From Syntrophaceae bacterium (GTDB taxonomy: Bacteria; Desulfobacterota; Syntrophia; Syntrophales; Smithellaceae), in contig JANXZU010000017.1 in the NCBI GenBank assembly GCA_025355345.1, positions 1 to 64,000 of the forward strand: a DNA stretch of 64,000 nucleotides, given 5' to 3'. The notes beneath the pieces were generated by a model. That model saw only the letters and a list, made by a program, of their open reading frames with translations. It was not told the DNA's origin and searched no databases. Position 1 is the stretch's first letter, and each line of letters begins with the position of its first letter. Shown in pieces: positions 9,281 to 17,372 of this stretch. The position numbers and the translations under genes were made by a program.

Positions 9281-9361
9281 CTATTCCACGACCAAGCCTC
9301 CTCCAGGGAAGCTAATTATTATGATGCTAATTATAATGTTCTTAATTGCTATCGTGTTCAT
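9281..9361 (-). CDS. Isoleucine-rich leader peptide (26 aa) upstream of cimA
   Basis: ATG AAC ACG ATA GCA ATT AAG AAC ATT ATA ATT AGC ATC ATA ATA ATT AGC TTC CCT GGA GGA GGC TTG GTC GTG GAA TAG = MNTIAIKNIIISIIIISFPGGGLVVE*; 9 Ile of 26 residues, followed by a terminator. Confidence 0.78.
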   Translation of the reverse strand: MNTIAIKNIIISIIIISFPGGGLVVE

Positions 9362-9409
9362 AGTTCAATCTAAAATTTATTCATCTTTCTAAAAGTTACG
9401 GGTATTAAA

Positions 9410-9516
9410 CCATCAATCCCGAAACGCTACGCGTTTGGGATAATTCGATTTACAAGTTTTAGTATCGTAGATGCCCTTCAGGGTGCACTTTGCTTCTAAA
9501 ACTTGAATCTCATTAA
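9410..9516 (-). repeat. Dispersed palindromic repeat family A copy
   Basis: Reverse complement TTAATGAGATTCAAGTTTTAGAAGCAAAGTGCACCCTGAAGGGCATCTACGATACTAAAACTTGTAAATCGAATTATCCCAAACGC...GGGATTGATGG. Confidence 0.75.
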
Positions 9517-9817
9517 TTTTTCTTTATTTTAATTTTTCGCGAGCATTTTGTCAATAAGAAACAGCATCAGAAACAATATAAAGTTGAAAATACCCACTCC
9601 AAACGGGGGGAAAGAGCGTTTTCTCTTCTGAATATGTAGTTATGTTGTTTTTCCATTCCGGTTAATTGCTTAATTATTTCGAGATAATAAGAGTATAGTG
9701 AGGCTATCAGTGTGCAAGGGCATATTGGTTGCACTATACTGCTCACGAAATGCTCAAACCAACATTTTACCAATACTGCAGAGGGAAATGTTTAGGTTTG
9801 AGCTGGAAGTCAAGTAT

Positions 9818-10516
9818 ATGAGAAAAGATTGTCGGCAATTATTTCGTTTGTTCTTCATGTCCTTTGTGATGAACTCAGTCACGGCACTCGTCTGTCTGGC
9901 TGAAGAAAGGCATGAAGATACACCTGTTGCTGATATTGTCAGCGCTTATGTTGTACGCGGCTATGAACTGTACCCCATTTCTGTCCTAGGGCAACCCTCG
10001 ACAACGTTTAGCTATCAGGGGTTTACTGCCAGTGTTTGGGGTAGTTTCGATACAAAACAATATCCTGCCGATACACTTAATATTGCGAAAATATTTGTCA
10101 GGTTTGGCTTAGACACAGTTTTGTCGCCAACTCTGACAATTTACAACGAAAATAATAATCGTCAATGGTCTGCTCTTTTTAACATATCGCATACATACTA
10201 GTTCAACAAAAGCATCAGCCTGAAGTCATCAGCATCAGCCGGTTTTTCAAAACGCGAAGAGATGCCCTTTATACCGAATTACGATGGCCGTATAATACCT
10301 GATAGCGAGAAGTATGATAGTTTTTATGATGGAACAATATCAGTTTCTTTACCCATCTCAGTAACAAAATCTTTCTCCATTATTCCTGCCATTATCTATG
10401 CCTTCCCGTTCAATAATGATTCCCGGCATGAATTGAGGGGCAGGGGAATTGCCAGCCCGGTCGATAAGAGCAGTTCATTTGTTTACGGAGGGCTTAGCTT
10501 CAGTTTCACTTTTTAA
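9818..10516 (+). pseudogene. Degraded outer-membrane beta-barrel-like protein with in-frame TAG
   Basis: MRKDCRQLFRLFFMSF...VSAYVVRGYELYP...GFTASVWGSFDT...SHTY* then same-frame FNKSISLKSSASAGFSKRE...SVSLPISVTKSFSIIPAIIYAFPF...SFVYGGLSFSFTF. TAG at 10199-10201 and apparent internal deletion. Confidence 0.65.
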
Positions 10517-10572
10517 TAAGACCCAAGCTACAGGAATCCCGATAAAACGGGATGAACTGGAGCTTGCAGGTC

Positions 10573-10680
10573 GTAGTGAGACTCCAATTATGAAATCGCA
10601 GCGCATCAGAATTGGTAAGTCGAACTATCCTGCTGCAGGCAAGGGAATTATCCCGAAAGCGAGGCGTCGGGATAATGTTG
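10573..10680 (+). repeat. Dispersed palindromic repeat family A copy (diverged)
   Basis: GTGAGACTCCAATT...AGAATTGGTAAGTCGAACTATCC...GAATTATCCCGAAAGCGAGGCGTCGGGATAATG. Confidence 0.65.
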
Positions 10681-10795
10681 GGTCTAATTTCCCGCCCTTT
10701 GCGGCGGAATAATTCAATAATCAAAAAACAAGATTTTCAAAGATGCTTGGATGTGATAGCGTATTGTTAACTAACGAAGTTAATAAGGAGGAATA

Positions 10796-11746
10796 TTGTC
10801 AACCCATCATCATTCAAATCATAATCATGCTGATGCCGAAGCATCCTGGGGCAAGCGATTAGTTGTTTCCATGGTCATGAATCTAATCATACCTGTTGTT
10901 CAGATTTACGGCGGTATTGTTGCGGGAAGTATGGCGCTCATCAGCGATGCCCTTCATAATTTAAGCGACTTTATTTCTCTTGTCATCAACTATGCCGCGC
11001 TGATTATCGGCAAACGTGGCCCTACATTCAAGCATACATTCGGTTTCAAACGCGTGGAAATATTTGCAACCTTAATCAGTGTAGCTCTTTTGTATGGGGC
11101 CGGTTTCTATATCGCGTTTGAGGCGTGGCAAAGGTTTAGCAACCCTCAGCCGATAGCCGGACAATTGGTTATCTGGATTGCTCTGTTTGGTTTTGTCGGT
11201 AATATAATTTCCGCACTGATGCTGCATGCCGGCGCCAAAGAAAACTTAAATATGAAGAGCGCTTTCCTGCATATGCTGACAGATGCTTTTACATCTTTAG
11301 GCGTTGTGGCGCTGGGAATTGTGTGGCTATTCAGGCCATGGTACTGGCTTGATCCGCTGTTTTCCTGGATCATTGTGGCCATGATCTTATATAGCGGCTG
11401 GGGATTGTTAAAAGACAGCATTCTTATTCTGATGAACGCCACACCACAGGGTATTGACTTGCAGGAGATTCAAAATACTTTAGAGGCAATCGACGGCATC
11501 AAAGAAATTCATGATCTGCACGTATGGAATCCGGCAGCGGAGAGCATCGCGCTGGCTGTTCATATTACCGTTCCCGATCAAATGCTGGGCAAGGTTGATG
11601 AACTGGCGCGGGAGGTGCGGTCAGTTCTGTCTCATAAATTTAAGATAGATCATCCGACGCTGCAATTTGAATCCAGCACTTGTAACAACGGTCAACTACT
11701 TTGCGGTGTTGCGGAAAACGGGCACAAACATCATCACCACGACTAA
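10796..11746 (+). CDS. Cation diffusion facilitator family transporter (CzcD/ZitB-like)
   Basis: His-rich N- and C-termini, GSMALISDALHNLSDFISLVINYAA, HMLTDAFTSLGVVALGI; TTG start after TAAGGAGG. Confidence 0.93.
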   Translation: MSTHHHSNHNHADAEASWGKRLVVSMVMNLIIPVVQIYGGIVAGSMALISDALHNLSDFISLVINYAALIIGKRGPTFKHTFGFKRVEIFATLISVALLYGAGFYIAFEAWQRFSNPQPIAGQLVIWIALFGFVGNIISALMLHAGAKENLNMKSAFLHMLTDAFTSLGVVALGIVWLFRPWYWLDPLFSWIIVAMILYSGWGLLKDSILILMNATPQGIDLQEIQNTLEAIDGIKEIHDLHVWNPAAESIALAVHITVPDQMLGKVDELAREVRSVLSHKFKIDHPTLQFESSTCNNGQLLCGVAENGHKHHHHD

Positions 11747-11760
11747 ATACCGGAGTCTGA

Positions 11761-12906
11761 ATGATATCAAAGAGGGCGTCAGAATTTACATCTTTCATCG
11801 TTATGGACGTGATGGCCAAAGCACAGGAACTGGAGCGCGCAGGTGAACATGTTATTCATATGGAGGTCGGTGAACCTGATTTCCCCACTCCCCGCGTGAT
11901 TACTGAAGCGGCGATGACAGCGCTGCAAGACAATAAAACCCGCTACACCCATGCCCTGGGCCTGCTCGAGCTGCGCGAAGCCATCTGCCGGTTTTACTTT
12001 AAAGAATATGGCGTATCTATTATTCCGGAGCAGATATTAGTCAGCACGGGTACCTCACCGGCGTTATTGTTTGCGATGCTCGCGCTTCTGGATCATGGCG
12101 ATGAGGTGGTGATCTCTAATCCGCGTTATCCCTGTTATCAAAATTTTATTGCTGCCGCGGGCGGCAAAATAAAAGAGATTAAAACTTTCCCGGAAGAGGG
12201 ATTTCAATATCGACCCAGAGATATTGAAAAGAACCTGTCGAGTAAAACAAAAGCTATCATCATCAACTCCCCATCGAACCCCACCGGCATTGTTATGAAC
12301 CCTGAGCAATTGCAGTACATAGCGCAGTTTGAAGGGCAATATATAATCTCCGATGAAATCTATTCCGGCCTTGTCTATGAGGGTAAGGCGCATTCCATCC
12401 TGGAATTTACGGACAAGGCTTTTGTCATCAATGGTTTCTCTAAGCTGTATGCAATGACGGGATGGCGTTTGGGTTATTGCATATTTCCAAAAGAATTCAG
12501 CAAAGTCATGCAGCGAATTTCTCAGAATTTCATGATTTCCGCCAACAGCTTTATTCAGTGGGCGGGAATAGCGGCTCTGACTCAGGCAGGCAAAGATGTT
12601 GCGGCGATGATAGCGACCTATGACGAACGTCGCCGCTATATGCTGAGGCGCCTGTCTGCTATGGGCTTCATCATTCATGTCGAGCCGACAGGAGCGTTTT
12701 ATGTATTTGCCGATGCGCGGCGATTCTGCACAGATTCTTATAAAGAAGCCTTTAAGATCATTGAAGAAGTAAAGGTTGGAGTAACTCCCGGTATTGATTT
12801 CGGCAGCAGCGGGGAAGGGTTCCTGCGTTTTTCGTATGCCAATTCTCTGGCCAATATTGAAGAGGGCTTAAACCGGCTGGAGCGATATTTGAGCAAGCAC
12901 CATTAG
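11761..12906 (+). CDS. PLP-dependent aminotransferase class I/II
   Basis: MEVGEPDFPTP, RYTHALGLLELREAI, INSPSNPTG, NGFSKLYAMTGWRLGY. Confidence 0.93.
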   Translation: MISKRASEFTSFIVMDVMAKAQELERAGEHVIHMEVGEPDFPTPRVITEAAMTALQDNKTRYTHALGLLELREAICRFYFKEYGVSIIPEQILVSTGTSPALLFAMLALLDHGDEVVISNPRYPCYQNFIAAAGGKIKEIKTFPEEGFQYRPRDIEKNLSSKTKAIIINSPSNPTGIVMNPEQLQYIAQFEGQYIISDEIYSGLVYEGKAHSILEFTDKAFVINGFSKLYAMTGWRLGYCIFPKEFSKVMQRISQNFMISANSFIQWAGIAALTQAGKDVAAMIATYDERRRYMLRRLSAMGFIIHVEPTGAFYVFADARRFCTDSYKEAFKIIEEVKVGVTPGIDFGSSGEGFLRFSYANSLANIEEGLNRLERYLSKHH

Positions 12907-12912
12907 GCGCTT

Positions 12913-13018
12913 CATGCCAAGTTGCTATCAAACATTAGAAGGTTTATTTACCGGGCATAATACCAAGTAAGCTTTCAAAAATTCATAGTTTATTTTTTTA
13001 AAGCAACTTGGTATTATA
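12913..13018. repeat. Short dispersed repeat family C (TGATAGCAACTTGGTA / AATACCAAGTAAGCTTTC)
   Basis: TGCCAAGTTGCTATCAA, GCATAATACCAAGTAAGCTTTC and AAAGCAACTTGGTATTATA within 106 bp; matches at 26576-26597 and 53791-53808. Confidence 0.55.
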
Positions 13019-13799
13019 TCGTAATCGTGCCTTCCATATAGAGGGCGGCTTTGCCGGAAATCTTCACCCGTTCTGCGGCATGTCTACAAAACAACTCGCC
13101 GCCCCGTTTCGAGATTTGAAACGCGTGAAGATCATTCTTGCCAAGCACGCTTGCCCAATAAGGAATCAAAACGCAATGCGCGGAACCGGTCACCGGATCT
13201 TCCGGAACGCCAATGCGGGGCGCAAAAAAGCGGGAGACAAAATCGCTCTGATTTCCTCTTGCGGTAATGATGATGCCACGGCACTCAACTTGCTCAAGTG
13301 CTACAAAATCAGGTTGCACTTCGCAAACGGCTTTCTCGCTATCCAAAACCACAAGCAGATCTTCTGCTGAGCCGAATATTTCTTCCGGCATAACTCCCAG
13401 TGCTTTTTTAAGTCCGGCACGTGGTGGTAGGGGATGAACAGGCCTTGAAGGGAAATCCATTTCCAACAGATCGCCACGTTTAGCAACCAACAGTTTTCCG
13501 CTCTGGCGCGTCGAAAAAGAAATATTCCCGGCAGGCCATCCCTGGCAGAAAAAAAGAACAAAGGCACTTGCTAATGTCGCGTGTCCGCACAGAGCAACTT
13601 CCGTAGTGGGTGTAAACCATCGGAGGTCAAATCCATCATTATTACGGACAAGGAAGGCAGTTTCTGATAAATTGTTTTCTGTGGCAATAGATTGAAGTTG
13701 TTGATCATCAATCCACATATTCAGCAGGCAAATGGCCGCTGGATTGCCGGAAAAAACTTCAGATGAAAAGGCATCAATCTGGTAGATGGGTATTTTCAT
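13014..13799 (-). CDS. PhzF family isomerase/epimerase
   Basis: YQIDAFSSEVFSGNPAAICLL, NLSETAFLV, LRWFTPTTEVALCGHATLASA, GVPEDPVTGSAHC. Confidence 0.95.
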   Translation of the reverse strand: MKIPIYQIDAFSSEVFSGNPAAICLLNMWIDDQQLQSIATENNLSETAFLVRNNDGFDLRWFTPTTEVALCGHATLASAFVLFFCQGWPAGNISFSTRQSGKLLVAKRGDLLEMDFPSRPVHPLPPRAGLKKALGVMPEEIFGSAEDLLVVLDSEKAVCEVQPDFVALEQVECRGIIITARGNQSDFVSRFFAPRIGVPEDPVTGSAHCVLIPYWASVLGKNDLHAFQISKRGGELFCRHAAERVKISGKAALYMEGTITI

Positions 13800-13826
13800 T
13801 TAAGTTGTCCTGAGTATTTTTGAAGT

Positions 13827-16800
13827 TTAAGCCGCCTGTTGCTGATACAGGTATTTCTGAAATCCCACAAAAACATTGCCGATTTCTTCTGGCTTTCCTA
13901 AATCCGCAACAGCATCGGCGATAGAGTCGTGATATTTCAACCGTAAAAACAGTGCCAGCTTTTCCTGATCCAGTTCTTCCACGCCGACACTGACGTAATG
14001 CGACAAAACAAAATCGAGAAAGACCTGTTGTTTGGTATTGAAATGCTTGCTGATAATGACTTTAGCCTTTGTAGCACGTTCCTCTCGTGTAAGTGGCGGC
14101 AGGGCATAAGCAACATAGGCCAACACATCAAAGATGTCACTTTTTTCTGCTTCAATGATTTTTTGCATTTCAGCCAGTTGGTCGTGGCCGAAGCCTTTTT
14201 CGGAAAGTCCTTGTAAGAGCTTCTTCCGTGTGTCGGGCATACTCCAGAGCGCGCGTAATTCATCTTCGTTCTTAAAAAACTCCGGCAACCTGCCGAATAG
14301 CATTTTCATGAACTGTTGCGACGACATCGGTGTGCCGTCCGGATGCCAAAAGGTTGAGCACATCATGTGCTGAATGTTTCGCTCCTTACCGTCGGCAAGT
14401 TTAACTTTTGCCTTCTTCTTGCAGACACAAGGACGCCTGCCGCATTTTGGACAAGGTGGTTTTTCACATTCACAAGGTCTTTTACCGCAAACGGGACAAG
14501 GTTGCGGCGGTCTTTTCTTGCACTCACAAGGATGGCAGCCGCATTTGGGACACGCCTCCGGCTCCAAGGGCGGCCCATCCCATCCCGGATCACTGAATTT
14601 AAGGTGCGCCTGAACAAAATCATAAATCGTAAAATAATCCTTGCCATCGTAAAGCCGTGTTCCGCGTCCGATGATCTGCTTGAACTCGATCATGGTGTTG
14701 ATTGGGCGCATTAAAACAATATTGCGGATATTGCGGGCATCAACACCGGTGGAAAGTTTCTGCGATGTAGTCAGAATTGCGGGTATGGTCTTTTCGTTAT
14801 CCTGAAAATCACGCAGGTGTTGCTCACCTAACGCGCCGTCATTGGCCGTGACTCGCTGACAATAATTTGGTTCTTTACTCTTTTTCATCTGGTTAATGAG
14901 ATCGCGCACAGCCAGCGCATGAAGTTGTGTAGCGCAAAATACAAGGGTTTTTTCTCTCTGGTCAATCATGTCCATGAACAGTTTCACCCGGTATGCTTCG
15001 CGTGCCTTAATTTCAATGATCTTGTTGAAATCAGTTTCCAGATAAATCTTCCCATATTGAACCTCACCTTCCATCACGGTGTCATCGGGCGTATAGACAT
15101 ATTCGTCAAGTGTTGTGGAAATTTGCTTTACCTTGAAGGGTGTAAGGAAGCCATCATTGATTCCGTCTTTCAGAGAATAGATATAAACCGGGTCGCCGAA
15201 ATAGGCATAGGTGTCTATATTTTCATCACGCTTTGGTGTGGCAGTCATACCCAATTGAACTGCCGGAGAGAAATATTCCAGAATACCGCGCCAGTTGCTT
15301 TCATCGTTGGCACCGCCGCGGTGACATTCGTCAATAACAATGAAATCGAAGAAGTCCGGCGGATACTCACCGAAATACCCTTCGACAAGCTCCGGGACCA
15401 CCCTTGACAGGCTTGTCCTGCGTTCACCGAAGGAGTCAGGGACCACCCTTGACAGGCTTGTCCTGCGTTCACCGAAGGAGTCAGGGACCACCCTTGACAG
15501 GCTTGTCCTGCGTTCACCGAAGGACTTACTGGTTGATAACTGTCTGAGCAGGTCGGTGTTGCCACTGATTAATGCATTTTTCTTGGCTCTGCTCCAACCT
15601 TGAATTTGTTTTTCCCGGGCAAAGGCTTCATCTATCCGTTCATAAGTTTCATAATATATCAATTTAACCGGTAAATTCTTTGTCGTGTGCTTGGCTCCCA
15701 TTCCTGCTTGATGCTGAACCATCCTTTCGAGCAAATTTACCGTGCTACCTGTATAAAAACTGCCATCAGCGCATTCCAGGATATACATGTATGCATGTGC
15801 ATCTGCAATTTCCTCTAGTTCCGGGAAATGCCCTTCGATCCCTTCGACAGGCTCAGGGACCACCCTTGACAGGCTTTTACTGTCTTCCCCGAATGGCTCA
15901 GGGACCACCCTTGACAGGCTTTTACTGTCTTCCCCGAATGGCTCAGGGGCCGCCTTTGTATTACCGGTGGCTGAGCTTGCCGCTTTATCGGTGGCTGAGC
16001 TTGCCGAAGCCATAAAAGTCTGAAAGATAGTAAAGAAGATGCTGCCGTTCTTGGGCACTTTGCCTTTCTTGCGAATGTCTGCCGGTGCAATTCTGACCAT
16101 CGCATCTTCCGGGAAGGCAGAAAATTCATTGTAAGCCTGATCAGCCAGGATATTCCGGTCAGCCAGAAAAAGAATGCGTGGCAGGCGCGATGGTTCCCGG
16201 CTCAGATTCCAGCGGCTTTGAAACAGTTTCCAGGCAATCTGAAAGGCAACAAATGTTTTACCCGTTCCTGTGGCCATTGTCAGCAGGATGCGCGGCTTAT
16301 TGGCAGCGATGGCCTCCATCACCCGCGCAACGGCAATATCCTGAAAATAACGGCTCGGATGCGAACCGCCTCTGTCCTCAAAAGGCACTGCGGCAAAGCG
16401 GTCTCGCCACAGTTCGACAAGCTCACTGGCCTTGTTGGCGGCGTCTTCGGTCGCTGAGCCTGTCGAAGCGAAAGTCAATTTCCAAAGTTCTTCCGGCTGA
16501 GGATAAGCGGCAATTTTGCCTTCCTTGCCGGTCTTCATATCTATGGCATAAATGCCTTTCCCATTGGTCGAATAAGCAAAACGAATTTTGAGTTTCTCGG
16601 CATAATTTTTAGCCTGGGCGACGCCTTCCGTTAATGCTTCATCCCATGCCTTGGCCTCGATAACTGCCAGTTTGGTGTTGCGATACTCCAGCACATAATC
16701 CGCTGTTAATGGCTTGCCACGGCGGCCAAGGCCTTCAATGCGTCCGGGCGTAATCGGATATTCGCGCCGTAAGCGACTACCTTCAGACACACCCCAACCC

Positions 16801-16853
16801 GCGGCTTTTAGTGCAGGGTCAATATGTTCGGCTCTGGTTTCGGCTTCGTTCAT
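13827..16853 (-). CDS. hsdR: Type I restriction enzyme R subunit with in-frame insert carrying a GIY-YIG domain and repeat-encoded peptides
   Basis: ATGTGKTFVAFQIAWKL (motif I), IVIDECHRG (DEAD/DECH), MTATPKRDENIDTYAYFGDPVYIYSLKDGINDGFLTPFKV, GRGTRLYDGKDYFTIYDFV. Single uninterrupted 1008 aa ORF. Confidence 0.95.
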   Translation of the reverse strand: MNEAETRAEHIDPALKAAGWGVSEGSRLRREYPITPGRIEGLGRRGKPLTADYVLEYRNTKLAVIEAKAWDEALTEGVAQAKNYAEKLKIRFAYSTNGKGIYAIDMKTGKEGKIAAYPQPEELWKLTFASTGSATEDAANKASELVELWRDRFAAVPFEDRGGSHPSRYFQDIAVARVMEAIAANKPRILLTMATGTGKTFVAFQIAWKLFQSRWNLSREPSRLPRILFLADRNILADQAYNEFSAFPEDAMVRIAPADIRKKGKVPKNGSIFFTIFQTFMASASSATDKAASSATGNTKAAPEPFGEDSKSLSRVVPEPFGEDSKSLSRVVPEPVEGIEGHFPELEEIADAHAYMYILECADGSFYTGSTVNLLERMVQHQAGMGAKHTTKNLPVKLIYYETYERIDEAFAREKQIQGWSRAKKNALISGNTDLLRQLSTSKSFGERRTSLSRVVPDSFGERRTSLSRVVPDSFGERRTSLSRVVPELVEGYFGEYPPDFFDFIVIDECHRGGANDESNWRGILEYFSPAVQLGMTATPKRDENIDTYAYFGDPVYIYSLKDGINDGFLTPFKVKQISTTLDEYVYTPDDTVMEGEVQYGKIYLETDFNKIIEIKAREAYRVKLFMDMIDQREKTLVFCATQLHALAVRDLINQMKKSKEPNYCQRVTANDGALGEQHLRDFQDNEKTIPAILTTSQKLSTGVDARNIRNIVLMRPINTMIEFKQIIGRGTRLYDGKDYFTIYDFVQAHLKFSDPGWDGPPLEPEACPKCGCHPCECKKRPPQPCPVCGKRPCECEKPPCPKCGRRPCVCKKKAKVKLADGKERNIQHMMCSTFWHPDGTPMSSQQFMKMLFGRLPEFFKNEDELRALWSMPDTRKKLLQGLSEKGFGHDQLAEMQKIIEAEKSDIFDVLAYVAYALPPLTREERATKAKVIISKHFNTKQQVFLDFVLSHYVSVGVEELDQEKLALFLRLKYHDSIADAVADLGKPEEIGNVFVGFQKYLYQQQAA
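15381..15526 (-). repeat. Three 45-bp tandem repeats encoding SFGERRTSLSRVVPD inside hsdR
   Basis: GACCACCCTTGACAGGCTTGTCCTGCGTTCACCGAAGGAGTCAGG at 15396, 15441 and 15486 (last partial), preceded by TTCGACAAGCTCCGG. Confidence 0.97.
15566..15795 (-). other. GIY-YIG endonuclease domain embedded in HsdR
   Basis: YMYILECADGSFYTGSTVNLLERMVQHQAGMGAKHTTKNLPVKLIYYETYERIDEAFAREKQIQGWSRAKKNALI; keeps YIL, YTG, R and E positions of the YhbQ/UvrC-like GIY-YIG family. Confidence 0.93.
15840..15950 (-). repeat. Two 45-bp tandem repeats encoding PFGEDSKSLSRVVPE inside hsdR
   Basis: GACCACCCTTGACAGGCTTTTACTGTCTTCCCCGAATGGCTCAGG at 15858 and 15903, preceded by CCCTTCGACAGGCTCAGG. Confidence 0.97.
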
Positions 16854-16889
16854 TGTTTAGCTGACCTTTGCATACTTTTTTCTATTAAA

Positions 16890-17372
16890 TTAACGAAATG
16901 TTTTTTGGGAGCGTTTTATGAACTCAATGAACTTTATACAGGGTACTGAAACTTCCAGCATGATACACACAGAGGGAATCTTTCTCTTAGATGGCACTTG
17001 CGGTGGCGTCGGTTGTCGTGCCTCATCCGATATCAATTCAGCGTTATTCGCCCTTGCCACTGCAATTATTAGCAAATCGTTTTCATCAACGCCCTTTTGG
17101 TTGTAATTGTCATCCACTATGCCAAGTAATCCTTTTATACGCTTTGCATCCTGCAGAATCGCATTGTTTATGCCAAGCAGTTTCAGATCGTTGTTTCTTA
17201 GCCATTCGGAACACTCAGGCGTTTTGCCTGCCACTTCTTCGAACGCAACACTCGGCATTACCAATCTTTTCTCCTCGATTTCCGTTGTCATCCACGCCCA
17301 CAGGCCAGGAAACTGATCTATAGGGTAGTTATCCCATGCGTAGATCATAGATGACGCATCAAAAACCTGCAT
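16890..17372 (-). CDS. DUF4411/PIN-like family putative toxin
   Basis: MQVFDASSMIYAWDNYPIDQFPGLWAWM...VDENDLLIIAVARANNAELISDE; immediately downstream of an XRE/ImmA-type gene. Confidence 0.8.
   Translation of the reverse strand: MQVFDASSMIYAWDNYPIDQFPGLWAWMTTEIEEKRLVMPSVAFEEVAGKTPECSEWLRNNDLKLLGINNAILQDAKRIKGLLGIVDDNYNQKGVDENDLLIIAVARANNAELISDEARQPTPPQVPSKRKIPSVCIMLEVSVPCIKFIEFIKRSQKTFR

Noticed and set aside
15381-15950. Possible CRISPR array
   Set aside because: Repeats are directly tandem 45-mers with no unique spacers and are translated within hsdR.
15340-16015. Plus-strand ORFs with repeated SGTTLDRLVLRSPKE / GPPLTGFYCLPRMA peptides
   Set aside because: Antisense readings of the 45-bp repeats in hsdR; no start context or domain. 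Kept only as an observation that the repeat is open on both strands.
13827-16853. hsdR as a pseudogene because of insertions
   Set aside because: The frame is uninterrupted across all insertions and helicase motifs are intact; function is unproven but disruption is not supported.
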